In this document: positions 9,525-18,171 of the stretch, piece after piece
Numbering within the stretch: the first letter of the stretch is position 1
Layout: every line of letters starts with the position of its first letter
Source of the DNA: WTFV01 sp965200895
GTDB lineage: Bacteria > Acidobacteriota > Vicinamibacteria > Vicinamibacterales > UBA8438
Direction of reading: 5' to 3'
Assembly (NCBI GenBank): GCA_965200895.1
Contig: CBDAVM010000001.1
Location: forward strand, 2,480,001 to 2,544,000
DNA: 64,000 bases
Program-made: the position numbers and the translations under genes
The notes under the pieces: model-generated
What the model saw: the letters and a program-made list of their open reading frames with translations, nothing else
Database searches by the model: none
What the model was told of the DNA's origin: nothing

Positions 9525-9600
9525 CCGGCCGCGCGTGATGTGCGCGCGGCCGGTTCCACTGCGCGGGCCGGGAAGCCAGGCTGCTCTTCCCGGCCCGCGC
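9525..9600 (+). terminator. Two-hairpin terminator after TonB receptor copy 1
   Basis: Two perfect inverted repeats in succession. The first has an 11-bp stem (9525-9535 with 9543-9553) and a 7-nt loop. The second has a 15-bp stem (9561-9575 with 9586-9600) and a 10-nt loop, followed by a T-rich stretch (TTCCTTCGTACCT). The arrangement is repeated with related sequence after copy 2. Confidence 0.75.
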
Positions 9601-9923
9601 TTCCTTCGTACCTCTCTGCAAGGGGCGGCGCGCAGCGTGCAGCGGCCCGGAATCCAGAATTCTGAATCCCGATTGCTGAATCTTCGCCTCGACAGCGCCT
9701 CGGCCGCCGATTCGCTCTGCAAGCCGCACGGCCCGTTCAGGTCGTAATCTGCGGGGCGCGCGCGGTCCGGAGGACGACGGCGCGGCGTCCCCGTGTTACC
9801 TGGGTGTTACCGGATCGTTTCTTGCGGTAAAGTAGGCTGCGGAGCAGCCAGGACGACAGGTCGTCCGAACATCGAACGCCCAGGGCGGCCGGGACCGGCG
9901 CAACACACAGGAGGGAGGACTCC
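9601..9923 (+). other. Intergenic leader of TonB receptor copy 2
   Basis: About 320 bp with no gene I can support. It holds a short direct repeat (GTGTTACC at 9793-9800 and GTGTTACC at 9804-9811), a weak TAAAGT at 9828-9833 that could act as a -10 box, and a strong Shine-Dalgarno sequence (AGGAGGGAGG) at 9909-9918 just before the receptor start. No riboswitch motif was recognised. Confidence 0.4.
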
Positions 9924-12900
9924 ATGAGACGATCGTGGAATTTCACGGCGGTCGCTGCGCTGGCCGCGGTGGCGCTGGCGCCCGGGTGGGGGCACGCGCA
10001 GCCGGCCAGCCAGTTCACCGGCGTGGTCACCGACAACACGGGCGGCATCCTGCCCGGCGTTACCGTCGAGGCGTCCAGCCCGGCGCTGATCGAAGGCAGC
10101 CGCGTCGCCTTCACCGACGGCGCGGGCCGCTACCTGCTGGTCGACATGCGACCCGGGATCTACACCGTCACCTTCACGCTGCCCGGCTTCTCGACCGTCG
10201 TGGTCGAGCAGCAGGAGCTGCCGGCCGGCTTCACGGCCAACGTCGACGCCGTACTGTCGGTCGGCGCCCTCGAGGAGACGATCACCGTCTCGGGCGAGGC
10301 GCCGGTGGTCGACGTGCAGTCGATCAGCCAGGCCGAGGTGCTCGACCGCGAGGTGCTTGACGCCATTCCGACCGGCCGCAACCTGCAGTCGACGGCGCAG
10401 CTCATTCCGGGCGTCAAGATGAACCGCCCGGAGGTGGGTCTGACGACCGCGGCGCAGCAGACCTACATGTCGGTGCACGGCATGAGCAATCGGCAGACCA
10501 CCGTCATGGTCGACGGCCAGCTCGTCATGAGCTCGGGCGGCGACGGGGCGGTGCAGAACTACAACAACCAGCTCGCCGCGCAGGAGATGGTCTACGAGAC
10601 GAGCGGCATCTCGGCCGAGACGTCGACCGGCGGCGTGCGCATCAGCATGATCCCGCGCGAGGGCGGGAACACGCACAGCGGCCAGAACTACTTCGGGTTC
10701 ACCGAGAGCACGCTGCAATCGAACAACCACCACCAGTGGCTCATCGATCGCGGGCTCACCTCGGTCGAGTCGGTCGACTACGTCTACGACCTGAACGTCG
10801 CCCACGGCGGCCCGATCATCCGCGACAAGCTGTGGTTCTTCGGCAGCGGCCGGCGCTTCAGCATCAACGTGCCGGTGACCGACAGCTTCTACAAGAACGA
10901 AGAGGGCACGGCGCCGCGCTACATGCAGGACAGGAAGTACCCCGACGGCACCGAGGGACTCCGGCCGGGCATCAACGACGATCGCATCACGAGCGGCCTG
11001 CTCCGCCTGACGTATCAGGTGAGCCAGAACAACAAGTTCTCGGCCTACCTCGACCGCATCATCAAGCAGCGCTTCCACGACTACGACGCCCGCGTCGACG
11101 TCGGCACCGCGTCGCGGCACCACGGCTCGCCGATCTACTACGTCGGCGCGGCCAAGTGGACATCGACGCTGAGCAGCCGGCTGCTGCTCGAGGTGGGCTA
11201 CTCGTCCAATGTCGAGAACTGGAGCAACGTTGACCAGGAGGCCGACGTGCCGAACGGGCCGGGCTACGGGCTGCGTGGCGGCGCCGTCGGCCCGCACACG
11301 CAGCAGTTCGAGGCGGGTTGGCCGACATGCGTGGCGACGCCCTGCTATCCGGGCGTCGACGGCTATCCGTCCCTGGGCAGCGGGGCGCTGATGGCGCAGC
11401 TTCCGGGCAGCGGCGTCGACGGGGGGGGAGTGCACCCATTCTACGCGAATACGCTGCGGCGTGACATCCCCAACGACTTCGCCGACCGCTACCACTGGGG
11501 CAACCGGTACGCGTACGTCGAGCGCTTCAACACCAATTCCTCGCTGTCGTACGTCACCGGGTCGCACAACCTGAAGGTCGGCGTCATGAACAGTTGGGGG
11601 CCGTTCCGCCTGATCGAGGACATCAACGGCGCCCTGCGGCAGCGCTACCGGGACGCGATCCCGTACCAGATCAACCGCAACAACCACGCCATCGACTACT
11701 CCCTCGGGTACCGGGACCTCGCCGCCTACGTGCAGGACACCTGGACGATAGACCGCCTGACGCTCAACCTCGGGCTGCGGTGGGAGACGGTCAACGGGAC
11801 GGTCGATCCGACGAACCGTCTGTACCCGACGCGGTTCACGAACCCGGCCGTGTTCCCCGGCAAGGAGAACGTCCCGAACTGGACCAACATCGCGCCGCGG
11901 ATCGGCTTGGCCTACGACCTGTTCGGCGACGCCTCGACGGCCCTGAAGTTCTCGTGGGGGCGTTACAACGCGGCAGTCACCCACAGCCTGGCCGACCGGC
12001 TGCACACCGGCAAGGCCCAGTGGCAGTCACTGGCGTGGTTCGACTGCGCGATGATCACGACGCGGCACGGCAGCGCCTCCAACCGTTGCGCGACGCTCGA
12101 CGAACTCGAGATGCTCTCGCCGGGTCTCGGCGCGGTGGCCTACGGCAACTCGGGCCTCGCCGACTGGGGTGACGCCAGGGTGGCCGGCTCGGTTCCGGGC
12201 CACGGCACCAACGGCGACGACTACGTGCAGGACTGGGAAATCGGCCTCGGCCCCGCCGACTTCGGTGATCCGACGTCGACCCCGACTCTCGACCCCAATC
12301 TCCAGCGGCCCTGGGTGGGGTTGACCAACATCGGCATCGAGCGCGAGCTGTGGCCGGGACTGTCGGCCAGCTTCAACTATTACCGCCGCGACAGCTACGG
12401 CGCGCTGCTGGAAGTGAACCGGGCAATCTCGGCCTCGGACTTCACGCTCTTCCAGTTCGCCAACCCGTGCGCCGCCAATCCGACCCCCGGCCCGGGCGGT
12501 TTCGGCTGCACCACCAACGGATCCGCCATTCCGGCGACGCTGCCGGTGTACGTGCTGAACCCCGAAGCGCAGGGGCGACCAAGGGACCGGGTCTACACGA
12601 ACACCAATGCGGACACCGGGTACACCGAGGTCTACAACGGGTTCGAGAGCGGCTTCAACGCGCGGCTGCCGAACGGGACCACCCTCTTCGGCGCCTACAC
12701 GTTCGAGCGGAACATCATCACCCGCTGCGACTCGCGGGACAATCCGAACCGCTGGCTCTTCTGTGATCGGTCCGGGATGCATCCAATCACCGGTCAGGAT
12801 GTGGGCCCGTCGTACGACATGCCGTGGCTGCACGAGTTCAAGCTGTCCGGCACCGTGCCGCTGCCCGGCGACTTCCAGTTCAGCGCGACCCTCCAGTCGT

Positions 12901-13310
12901 ACACCCCGCGCGAGCTGCTCGCCACCACGAGCTTCGCCGGCGACAGCGCGTCGGGGCTCAACGGCGGCGGCGGGTTGTGGGGCGGTCTGCTGGCGCTCGG
13001 CAACGTCGGCTACTCGGTCAAGAAGGCGGAGATCGAGGCGGCCGGCGTGCCCTTCACGAGCAGCCCCTACATCCCGCTGATGCAGCCCGGCTCCACCTAC
13101 CTCAGCCGGTTGAACCAGTTCGACATCTCGGTCCGCAAGGTGTTCGATCTGGCCGGCGGCCGGCGCCTCAACGTGCAGGCCGACGTCTACAATCTGCTCA
13201 ACGGCGGTCCGGTGCTCGAGGCGGTCAACGCCTACGGTGGCAGCACCGGCCGGCCGCGCCGGACCATCCAGGGTCGGTTCGTGCAGTTCGCGACACACCT
13301 CTACTGGTAG
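9924..13310 (+). CDS. TonB-dependent receptor, Oar-like, with carboxypeptidase-regulatory N-domain (copy 2)
   Basis: 1128-residue paralogue of the receptor at 6126. It has a signal peptide ending near GWGHAQ, a CarboxypepD_reg domain with the same VTDNTGGILPGVTVEASSP core, a plug (EVLDREVLDAIPTGRNLQSTAQLIPG), and a barrel that ends in FVQFATHLYW. Conserved barrel landmarks include WFFGSGRRF, QNNKFSAYLDRIIKQRFHDY and ALKFSWGRYNA. Divergence from copy 1 is concentrated in putative surface loops such as the region around residues 440-520, which suggests different ligands. ATG is preceded by AGGAGGGAGG at good spacing. The gene has its own upstream region and a downstream double-hairpin terminator, so it may be transcribed separately from copy 1. 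Confidence 0.92.
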   Translation: MRRSWNFTAVAALAAVALAPGWGHAQPASQFTGVVTDNTGGILPGVTVEASSPALIEGSRVAFTDGAGRYLLVDMRPGIYTVTFTLPGFSTVVVEQQELPAGFTANVDAVLSVGALEETITVSGEAPVVDVQSISQAEVLDREVLDAIPTGRNLQSTAQLIPGVKMNRPEVGLTTAAQQTYMSVHGMSNRQTTVMVDGQLVMSSGGDGAVQNYNNQLAAQEMVYETSGISAETSTGGVRISMIPREGGNTHSGQNYFGFTESTLQSNNHHQWLIDRGLTSVESVDYVYDLNVAHGGPIIRDKLWFFGSGRRFSINVPVTDSFYKNEEGTAPRYMQDRKYPDGTEGLRPGINDDRITSGLLRLTYQVSQNNKFSAYLDRIIKQRFHDYDARVDVGTASRHHGSPIYYVGAAKWTSTLSSRLLLEVGYSSNVENWSNVDQEADVPNGPGYGLRGGAVGPHTQQFEAGWPTCVATPCYPGVDGYPSLGSGALMAQLPGSGVDGGGVHPFYANTLRRDIPNDFADRYHWGNRYAYVERFNTNSSLSYVTGSHNLKVGVMNSWGPFRLIEDINGALRQRYRDAIPYQINRNNHAIDYSLGYRDLAAYVQDTWTIDRLTLNLGLRWETVNGTVDPTNRLYPTRFTNPAVFPGKENVPNWTNIAPRIGLAYDLFGDASTALKFSWGRYNAAVTHSLADRLHTGKAQWQSLAWFDCAMITTRHGSASNRCATLDELEMLSPGLGAVAYGNSGLADWGDARVAGSVPGHGTNGDDYVQDWEIGLGPADFGDPTSTPTLDPNLQRPWVGLTNIGIERELWPGLSASFNYYRRDSYGALLEVNRAISASDFTLFQFANPCAANPTPGPGGFGCTTNGSAIPATLPVYVLNPEAQGRPRDRVYTNTNADTGYTEVYNGFESGFNARLPNGTTLFGAYTFERNIITRCDSRDNPNRWLFCDRSGMHPITGQDVGPSYDMPWLHEFKLSGTVPLPGDFQFSATLQSYTPRELLATTSFAGDSASGLNGGGGLWGGLLALGNVGYSVKKAEIEAAGVPFTSSPYIPLMQPGSTYLSRLNQFDISVRKVFDLAGGRRLNVQADVYNLLNGGPVLEAVNAYGGSTGRPRRTIQGRFVQFATHLYW

Positions 13311-13324
13311 GGGATCGTCCGGGT

Positions 13325-13395
13325 ACCGGTCGCGCGTGCTGCACGCGCGACCGGTCGTTTCAAGGGCCGGGAGGCGATGACGCCTCCCGGCCCTT
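13325..13395 (+). terminator. Two-hairpin terminator after TonB receptor copy 2
   Basis: The first stem is 14 bp (13325-13338 with 13342-13355) and has a 3-nt loop. The second is a 15-bp perfect stem (13362-13376 with 13381-13395) with loop ATGA, followed by CTTTGCTT. The arms resemble those of the terminator after copy 1 (for example GGGCCGGGA), so the terminator appears to have been duplicated with the receptor. Confidence 0.8.
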
Positions 13396-13809
13396 CTTTG
13401 CTTGCGCCGCGGGCGAGCGCAGGGCCGGCGTGGCCACCGAGTACGGTACCGATCCCCTTGGCGACATGGAAACGGCCCCCTTCCGGGGATGAGTCAGCCG
13501 GATGAAGGGATGCGAACACCTCCTCCATGAAGAGGGACAAGTGTCCAGGAACCGGGGCAATTCCACCGGAGCGCGGCGCTTGCTCCGGAGTCCGGGCGCA
13601 GGCTACGATCCTGCGTCCCGTCACGGTCTCGGAACGTGGCGTGCGATGGAGTGTCCCGGGTCGGAGGCGGCACCGGCCGAACACGATACCGAAGGCCAGT
13701 TGCGCAAGGGCACTCGAGCGCGGTCGTACTGCCCAGTGCGTCGCGGTGCAAGGATCGCCGGCCGCGCCGGCCGAAGCACGGCGATGCAGGCACCACAACT
13801 GGAGGTCGC
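13396..13809 (+). other. Intergenic stretch without a supported gene
   Basis: About 410 bp between the terminator of the second receptor and the small outer-membrane protein. Short open frames occur on both strands but lack ribosome-binding sites and recognisable protein character. Local hairpin potential is high (for example GCCGGCCGCGCCGGCC at 13757-13772). The stretch ends with GGAGG at 13801-13805, which serves the next gene. Confidence 0.4.
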
Positions 13810-14640
13810 TTGCAAACAGGCTTGAGAATGCGGTCGCTGGCGGCAGGGCTGTCGATCCTCCTCTGCCCGGCCCTCGTCGGCGGTGCGGCGGAGGCGCAGA
13901 CGGTTCAGGAGACGCAGGCGTCGCAGCGCTCGAGAGGCAGGCTGATGGAAGTCGGGTACCTCAATCTCGACGCCGTGTATTCGAGCGGCGTCCATGCGGT
14001 GAGCCAGCATGTGTCGAGGCTCGTGTACGACGAACCGGCCGGGTTCGATTTCCGGTACGCGACGCCGTACCGTATCGGGCTGGATGCGGCCGCCGGGCTG
14101 CGGTTGTGGAGCAACCTTTCGATCGGCCTGGGGGTTACGCGTTCGAGTGCTGTAACCGAGGTCGATGCGGCCGGAGTCGTTCCGCATCCGCTCTTCTTCC
14201 ACCAGCCTCGCGAGGCGGAGCTTCGACTGGACGGCTTCAACCGCACGGAGCTCGGCATCCGCCTGCATGCCGCGTGGACGATCCCGCTGGCGGATCGGTT
14301 CGATGTGACGTTCTCCGCCGGTCCATCACTCTCCTTGGTGGATATCGACCGCGCGGTTCCGGACTGGCTCGATGTACGCGAGACGACACCCTACAACGAC
14401 GTACAGTTCGATTTCGGTCGCGAGTCCGTGCGGAAGCGAGTTCCCGGCGCCACCTTCGGGGTCGACCTGACCTGCCATTTCCTCAGGCGCCTCGATCCCG
14501 GCGCGTTGTTCTGGACCGCGGGCATCGGGGTCTTCGCCCGCTGGACCACGGGCACGTCGGCGCTGCCGGAGTTCGGACCCGACGAGACCCTGGATGTCGG
14601 CGGTCTCCGATTCGGCGGGGGGATGCGGTTCCGATTCTGA
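13810..14640 (+). CDS. Probable outer-membrane beta-barrel protein, unrecognised family
   Basis: 276 residues from TTG 13810, which has GGAGG four bases upstream, or 270 from ATG 13828. A signal peptide (LAAGLSILLCPALVGGAAEAQ) precedes a body of alternating amphipathic strands: YRIGLDAAAGLRLWSNLSIGLGV, ELGIRLHAAWTIPL, DVTFSAGPSLSLV, LFWTAGIGVFARW. The protein ends FGGGMRFRF, and a terminal aromatic residue of this kind is the usual signal for outer-membrane insertion. The strand pattern predicts roughly eight to ten strands, similar to small OmpW/OmpA-like barrels, but no family motif is clear. It sits between the TonB receptors and a lipoprotein pair and may belong to the same envelope function. 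Confidence 0.75.
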   Translation: MQTGLRMRSLAAGLSILLCPALVGGAAEAQTVQETQASQRSRGRLMEVGYLNLDAVYSSGVHAVSQHVSRLVYDEPAGFDFRYATPYRIGLDAAAGLRLWSNLSIGLGVTRSSAVTEVDAAGVVPHPLFFHQPREAELRLDGFNRTELGIRLHAAWTIPLADRFDVTFSAGPSLSLVDIDRAVPDWLDVRETTPYNDVQFDFGRESVRKRVPGATFGVDLTCHFLRRLDPGALFWTAGIGVFARWTTGTSALPEFGPDETLDVGGLRFGGGMRFRF

Positions 14641-14704
14641 GCCCGCGATGCGTGCCCGTCGTGCGCTTTGCGGCGGGTCGGGGAGGTCGATCTACCATTT
14701 CAAG

Positions 14705-16474
14705 ATGACCGTGCGGACGGCGGGCGGGTTGGCGGGGATGGCCCTCGCCGGACTGCTGTCCGCCTGCGGGACGGCGCCGGCGCCGGACGAATCGGAATCG
14801 GCGCCTGTCGCGGACGTGCTGCCGATCGAGCACGCGGGCGACTGGTTCGTTGACCGGGCCGGCGCGGTGGGGCTCGACATTGTCCACGCCAACGGCATGA
14901 CGGGCCGCTTCTACCAGCCGGAGATGATGGGTCCCGGCGTGGGGTTGCTCGACTACGACAACGACGGCGACCTCGACATCTACTTCGTGCAGGGAGGGCG
15001 GCTCGGGGGCGGCGAGGCGCTGCTGGCGCCGCCGGCGGACCAGCCGCCCGGCGACCGGCTGTTCCGCAACGATCTCGACACCGGACCCGGCGGCGAGCGG
15101 CGGTTGCGGTTCACCGACGTGACCGGGGAGGCCGGCATCGCATCCCGCGGGTACGGCATGGGAGTGGCCGCGGCCGACTACGACAACGACGGCTGGCTCG
15201 ACATCTACACCACGCGGTTCGGGCCGAACCAGATGTTCCGCAACCGGGGCGACGGGACCTTCACCGACGCGACGGCGGAGACCGGTACCGGCGATCCGGG
15301 TCTGAGCGTGCCCGCCACCTTCTTCGACTACGACCGCGACGGCTGGCTCGACCTGTTCGTCGGCAACTACCTGAACTACAGCATCGAGACCCACTGGCAG
15401 TGCTACGCGCAGTCCGGCCCGGCCGACTACTGTCCGCCGGAGGTCAGTCCGCCGCAGCCGGATCGCCTGTACCGCAATCGCGGCGACGGCACGTTCGTCG
15501 ACGTGACGTTCGAGGCCGGGATGGGGCGCGAGTACGGGCCGGGGCTCGGGGCGTCGGCGGCCGACTACGACAACGACGGCTGGCTCGACCTGTTCGTCGC
15601 CAACGACCAGCGGGACAACCAGTTGTGGATCAACCAGCGGGACGGCAGCTTTCGGAACCGTGCGCTGCTGTGGGGGACCGCCTTCGGCGCCACCGGGGTG
15701 GCCAAGGCCGACATGGGCGTCGATGCCGGCGACTTCGACAACGACGGGGACGAGGATCTCTTCATCACCGAGCTTACGGGACAGGGGAGCACCCTGTACG
15801 TCAACGACGGCGGCATGTTCCGGGACGAGAGCGCGGGGCGGGGCATACGCGCCGCCAGCCTGCCCTATACCGGATTCGGGGCGGGCTGGCTGGACATCGA
15901 CAACGATGGCTGGCTGGACCTGATCGCGGTCAACGGCACCGTGACGCTGGATCTGGAGGCGTACGGACCGGACAATCCCTTCGCCCTGCAGCAGCGCAAC
16001 CAGGTGTTCCGCAACCGCGTCGGCGAGCGGTTCGAGGAGGTCACGGAACGCGCCGGCGCGGCGTTCGCGCTGTCGGAGGTCAGCCGCGGCGCTGCGTTCG
16101 GCGACGTCGACAACGACGGCGATACCGATGTGCTCGTCGCCAACGGCGCCGGTCCCCTGCGTCTGCTCGTCAACGAGGTGGGGCAGGGGCGTCACTGGAT
16201 CGGGCTGCGGCTCGTGGGCGGCGAACCGCCGCGCGACATGCTCGGGGCGCGCGTGGAGGTGACCCTGCCAGACGGCTCGACGCGCTGGCGCCGGGCCCGC
16301 GCCGATGGAAGCTACGCCTCGGCCAACGATCCGCGCGTGATCGTCGGCCTGGGCGAATCGGCGGGCCCGCCGCGAATCGCGGTCACCTGGCCCGACGGTA
16401 CGGTGGACGAGTGGACCGACCTGCCGATCGACGGGTACACGACACTGATGCAGGGAGACGGCCGGCAACCATGA
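14705..16474 (+). CDS. CRTAC1-like FG-GAP/ASPIC-UnbV lipoprotein, subtype B (copy B1)
   Basis: 589-residue lipoprotein, lipobox LLSAC with Cys21. Seven calcium-loop repeats (LDYDNDGDLD through GDVDNDGDTD) predict a seven-bladed propeller, followed by a C-terminal ASPIC/UnbV domain (HWIGLRLVGGEPPRDMLGARV). Subtype B is distinguished from A by NGMTGRFYQPEMMGPGVG, by the C-x9-C pair in CYAQSGPADYC and by PPEVSPPQPDRLYRN. The start ATG 14705 is chosen because the signal sequence begins there; the frame is open upstream to 14594, but that part has no signal-peptide character. The stop codon overlaps the ATG of the TPR gene, so the two are probably translationally coupled. Confidence 0.9.
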   Translation: MTVRTAGGLAGMALAGLLSACGTAPAPDESESAPVADVLPIEHAGDWFVDRAGAVGLDIVHANGMTGRFYQPEMMGPGVGLLDYDNDGDLDIYFVQGGRLGGGEALLAPPADQPPGDRLFRNDLDTGPGGERRLRFTDVTGEAGIASRGYGMGVAAADYDNDGWLDIYTTRFGPNQMFRNRGDGTFTDATAETGTGDPGLSVPATFFDYDRDGWLDLFVGNYLNYSIETHWQCYAQSGPADYCPPEVSPPQPDRLYRNRGDGTFVDVTFEAGMGREYGPGLGASAADYDNDGWLDLFVANDQRDNQLWINQRDGSFRNRALLWGTAFGATGVAKADMGVDAGDFDNDGDEDLFITELTGQGSTLYVNDGGMFRDESAGRGIRAASLPYTGFGAGWLDIDNDGWLDLIAVNGTVTLDLEAYGPDNPFALQQRNQVFRNRVGERFEEVTERAGAAFALSEVSRGAAFGDVDNDGDTDVLVANGAGPLRLLVNEVGQGRHWIGLRLVGGEPPRDMLGARVEVTLPDGSTRWRRARADGSYASANDPRVIVGLGESAGPPRIAVTWPDGTVDEWTDLPIDGYTTLMQGDGRQP

Positions 16475-18090
16475 CCATGCGGAGCAGGTTGCGCCACGGA
16501 TTCCCGGCGTGGGCCGCCATCGTCGCGCTGGCCGCCGCAACGCTCGCCGGTTGCGGGGCGCCCGACGACGCGGCGTCGACCGGGCGCGGCGGCGGCGCGG
16601 GTGAAGCGCTCCCGCCGGTCGTCCTGCCGCGGCTGGCCGGGCTCGCGCCGGCGGTCCAGGATCAGATCCGCGCGCGACACGCGGCCGTGCTCGCGCTCGA
16701 CGGCGGCGCCGGGGCGCCTCCGACCGCATTCGCGGAGGCCCACGGCGAGCTCGGTCTGGTGCTGCAGGCGGCGGGATTCTACGAGGCCGCCGAGCACGCC
16801 TTCCTGCACGCGCAGGCAGGCGCGCCCGACGCCTTGCGCTGGCCGTACCTGCTGGCGCACCTGTACCAGTTGACGGGACAGCGGGGACGTGCGCTCGAGC
16901 GTTTCCGGCACGTCGTCGAGCGGGATCCGGCGAACCTGCCGGCCCTGGTCTGGCTCGGCGAGATGTATCTCGATCAGGGACAGCCGGCCGAGGCCGAGCG
17001 GGTCTACGGTCGGGCGCTGGCGCTGCAGCCCGCCTCGTCCGCCGTCCTGGCCGGCATCGGCAGGGCCGCGCTGGCGCGCGGGGATGCAACCCGCGCCGTC
17101 ACCCTTCTGGAGCGCGCCCTGGCCGTCGATCCGGCGGCGACGAGCCTCCACTACAGCCTCGGCATGGCGTACCGGGACCTCGGCCAACTGGAGCGGGCCG
17201 AGCAGTACCTGCGCCGGCGGGGCGGCGGCGCGCCCGGGCTTCCCGATCCGCTGCTGCAGGAATCGACCGGTCTGCTCGACAGCGCGCTGGCCCATGAGCG
17301 GCGCGGATCGCGGGCCCTGGGCGCCGGACGGCACGCCGAGGCGGCGGCGGCCTTTCGCGCCGGCTTGGCGCTGACGCCGGACGATCCGACGCTGCGGCAC
17401 CGCCTCGGCGTGGCGCTCGACATGGCGGGCGACACCCGCGGCGCGCTGGCCCAGTTCGAGGCGGCGCTGGCGGTGGCGCCGGACCTGGCCGACGCCCACT
17501 TCAGTCTCGGGGAGCTGCTGGCGCGGGACGGCCGCTATACCGAGGCGATAGCCCGCTACGAATCCGCGGTCGAGAGTCGCCCCAACTACGTGGACGCGCG
17601 GATGGGCCTGGCCGACACGCTGAGTCTCGCCGGGCGGCTTGCCGACGCCGTTACGGAGTTCGAACGGGTGGTCGCGGCGGATCCGGCCTCCGACCAGGCG
17701 TGGATGGGACGCGGGGTGGCGCTGGTGCAGCTCGGCCGGCATCGGGAGGCGCGCGACTGGCTCGAGCGGGCGCAGCTCGTGCATCCCGGCCACCTGCTGC
17801 TGACGAACCTGCTGGTGCGTGTCCTCGCCGCGTCCCCGGACGCCCGGGCGCGTGACGGCGAACGGGCGCTGGCGTTGGCGAACGAGCGGCTCCGCGGCGA
17901 CACGAGCATCGAGACCTACGAGAGCCTGGCGATGGCCTGCGCCGAGACGGGGCGCTACGACGAGGCGGTGACCTGGCAGCAGCGGGCCGTCGGGGCCGCG
18001 CGGCAGGCGGGGCAGGGGGGGCGCGCACGAAGCCTGGCCGCGAACCTGGCCCGTTACGAGCGGGGCCGACCGAGCCGTTCGCCGCTGTGA
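16471..18090 (+). CDS. TPR lipoprotein, subtype B (partner of copy B1)
   Basis: 539-residue lipoprotein with lipobox TLAGC (Cys28). Its head, RLAGLAPAVQDQIRARHAAVLAL, is typical of subtype B and lacks the extra cysteines of subtype A. The rest is helical TPR repeats such as YLLAHLYQLTGQRGRALERF, LVWLGEMYLDQGQPAEAERVY, HYSLGMAYRDLGQLERAEQYL and HFSLGELLARDGRYTEAIARY. The start is set by the ATGA overlap with the preceding CRTAC1-like gene. Co-translation and shared lipidation suggest the pair works as one complex on the same membrane face. The function of such pairs is not established. Confidence 0.88.
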   Translation: MTMRSRLRHGFPAWAAIVALAAATLAGCGAPDDAASTGRGGGAGEALPPVVLPRLAGLAPAVQDQIRARHAAVLALDGGAGAPPTAFAEAHGELGLVLQAAGFYEAAEHAFLHAQAGAPDALRWPYLLAHLYQLTGQRGRALERFRHVVERDPANLPALVWLGEMYLDQGQPAEAERVYGRALALQPASSAVLAGIGRAALARGDATRAVTLLERALAVDPAATSLHYSLGMAYRDLGQLERAEQYLRRRGGGAPGLPDPLLQESTGLLDSALAHERRGSRALGAGRHAEAAAAFRAGLALTPDDPTLRHRLGVALDMAGDTRGALAQFEAALAVAPDLADAHFSLGELLARDGRYTEAIARYESAVESRPNYVDARMGLADTLSLAGRLADAVTEFERVVAADPASDQAWMGRGVALVQLGRHREARDWLERAQLVHPGHLLLTNLLVRVLAASPDARARDGERALALANERLRGDTSIETYESLAMACAETGRYDEAVTWQQRAVGAARQAGQGGRARSLAANLARYERGRPSRSPL

Positions 18091-18133
18091 CGGGGCCGCT
18101 CCGGGAGCCTGCCGCCGCAGGAGTCGCTCCGTT

Positions 18134-18157
18134 GCGTTCTGCGGCGCAAGCTCCTAG
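18134..18157 (-). repeat. Dispersed REP-like repeat (half copy)
   Basis: A G+C-rich element whose complement reads CTAGGAGCTTGCGCCGCAGA followed by ACGC. The same core recurs at 42711-42734, and an inverted-repeat version lies at 40901-40943. All three copies are intergenic or touch a stop codon. Confidence 0.45.
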
Positions 18158-18171
18158 ACTGCGAATCTGAC

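Noticed and set aside
6135..9722. 1195-codon minus-strand frame opposite TonB receptor copy 1
   Set aside because: The composition is that of a codon-mirror artefact (many Val/Arg/Ala/Asp repeats), and the plus-strand receptor has full domain support. The same applies opposite copy 2 (9807-12005) and opposite the CRTAC1 genes.
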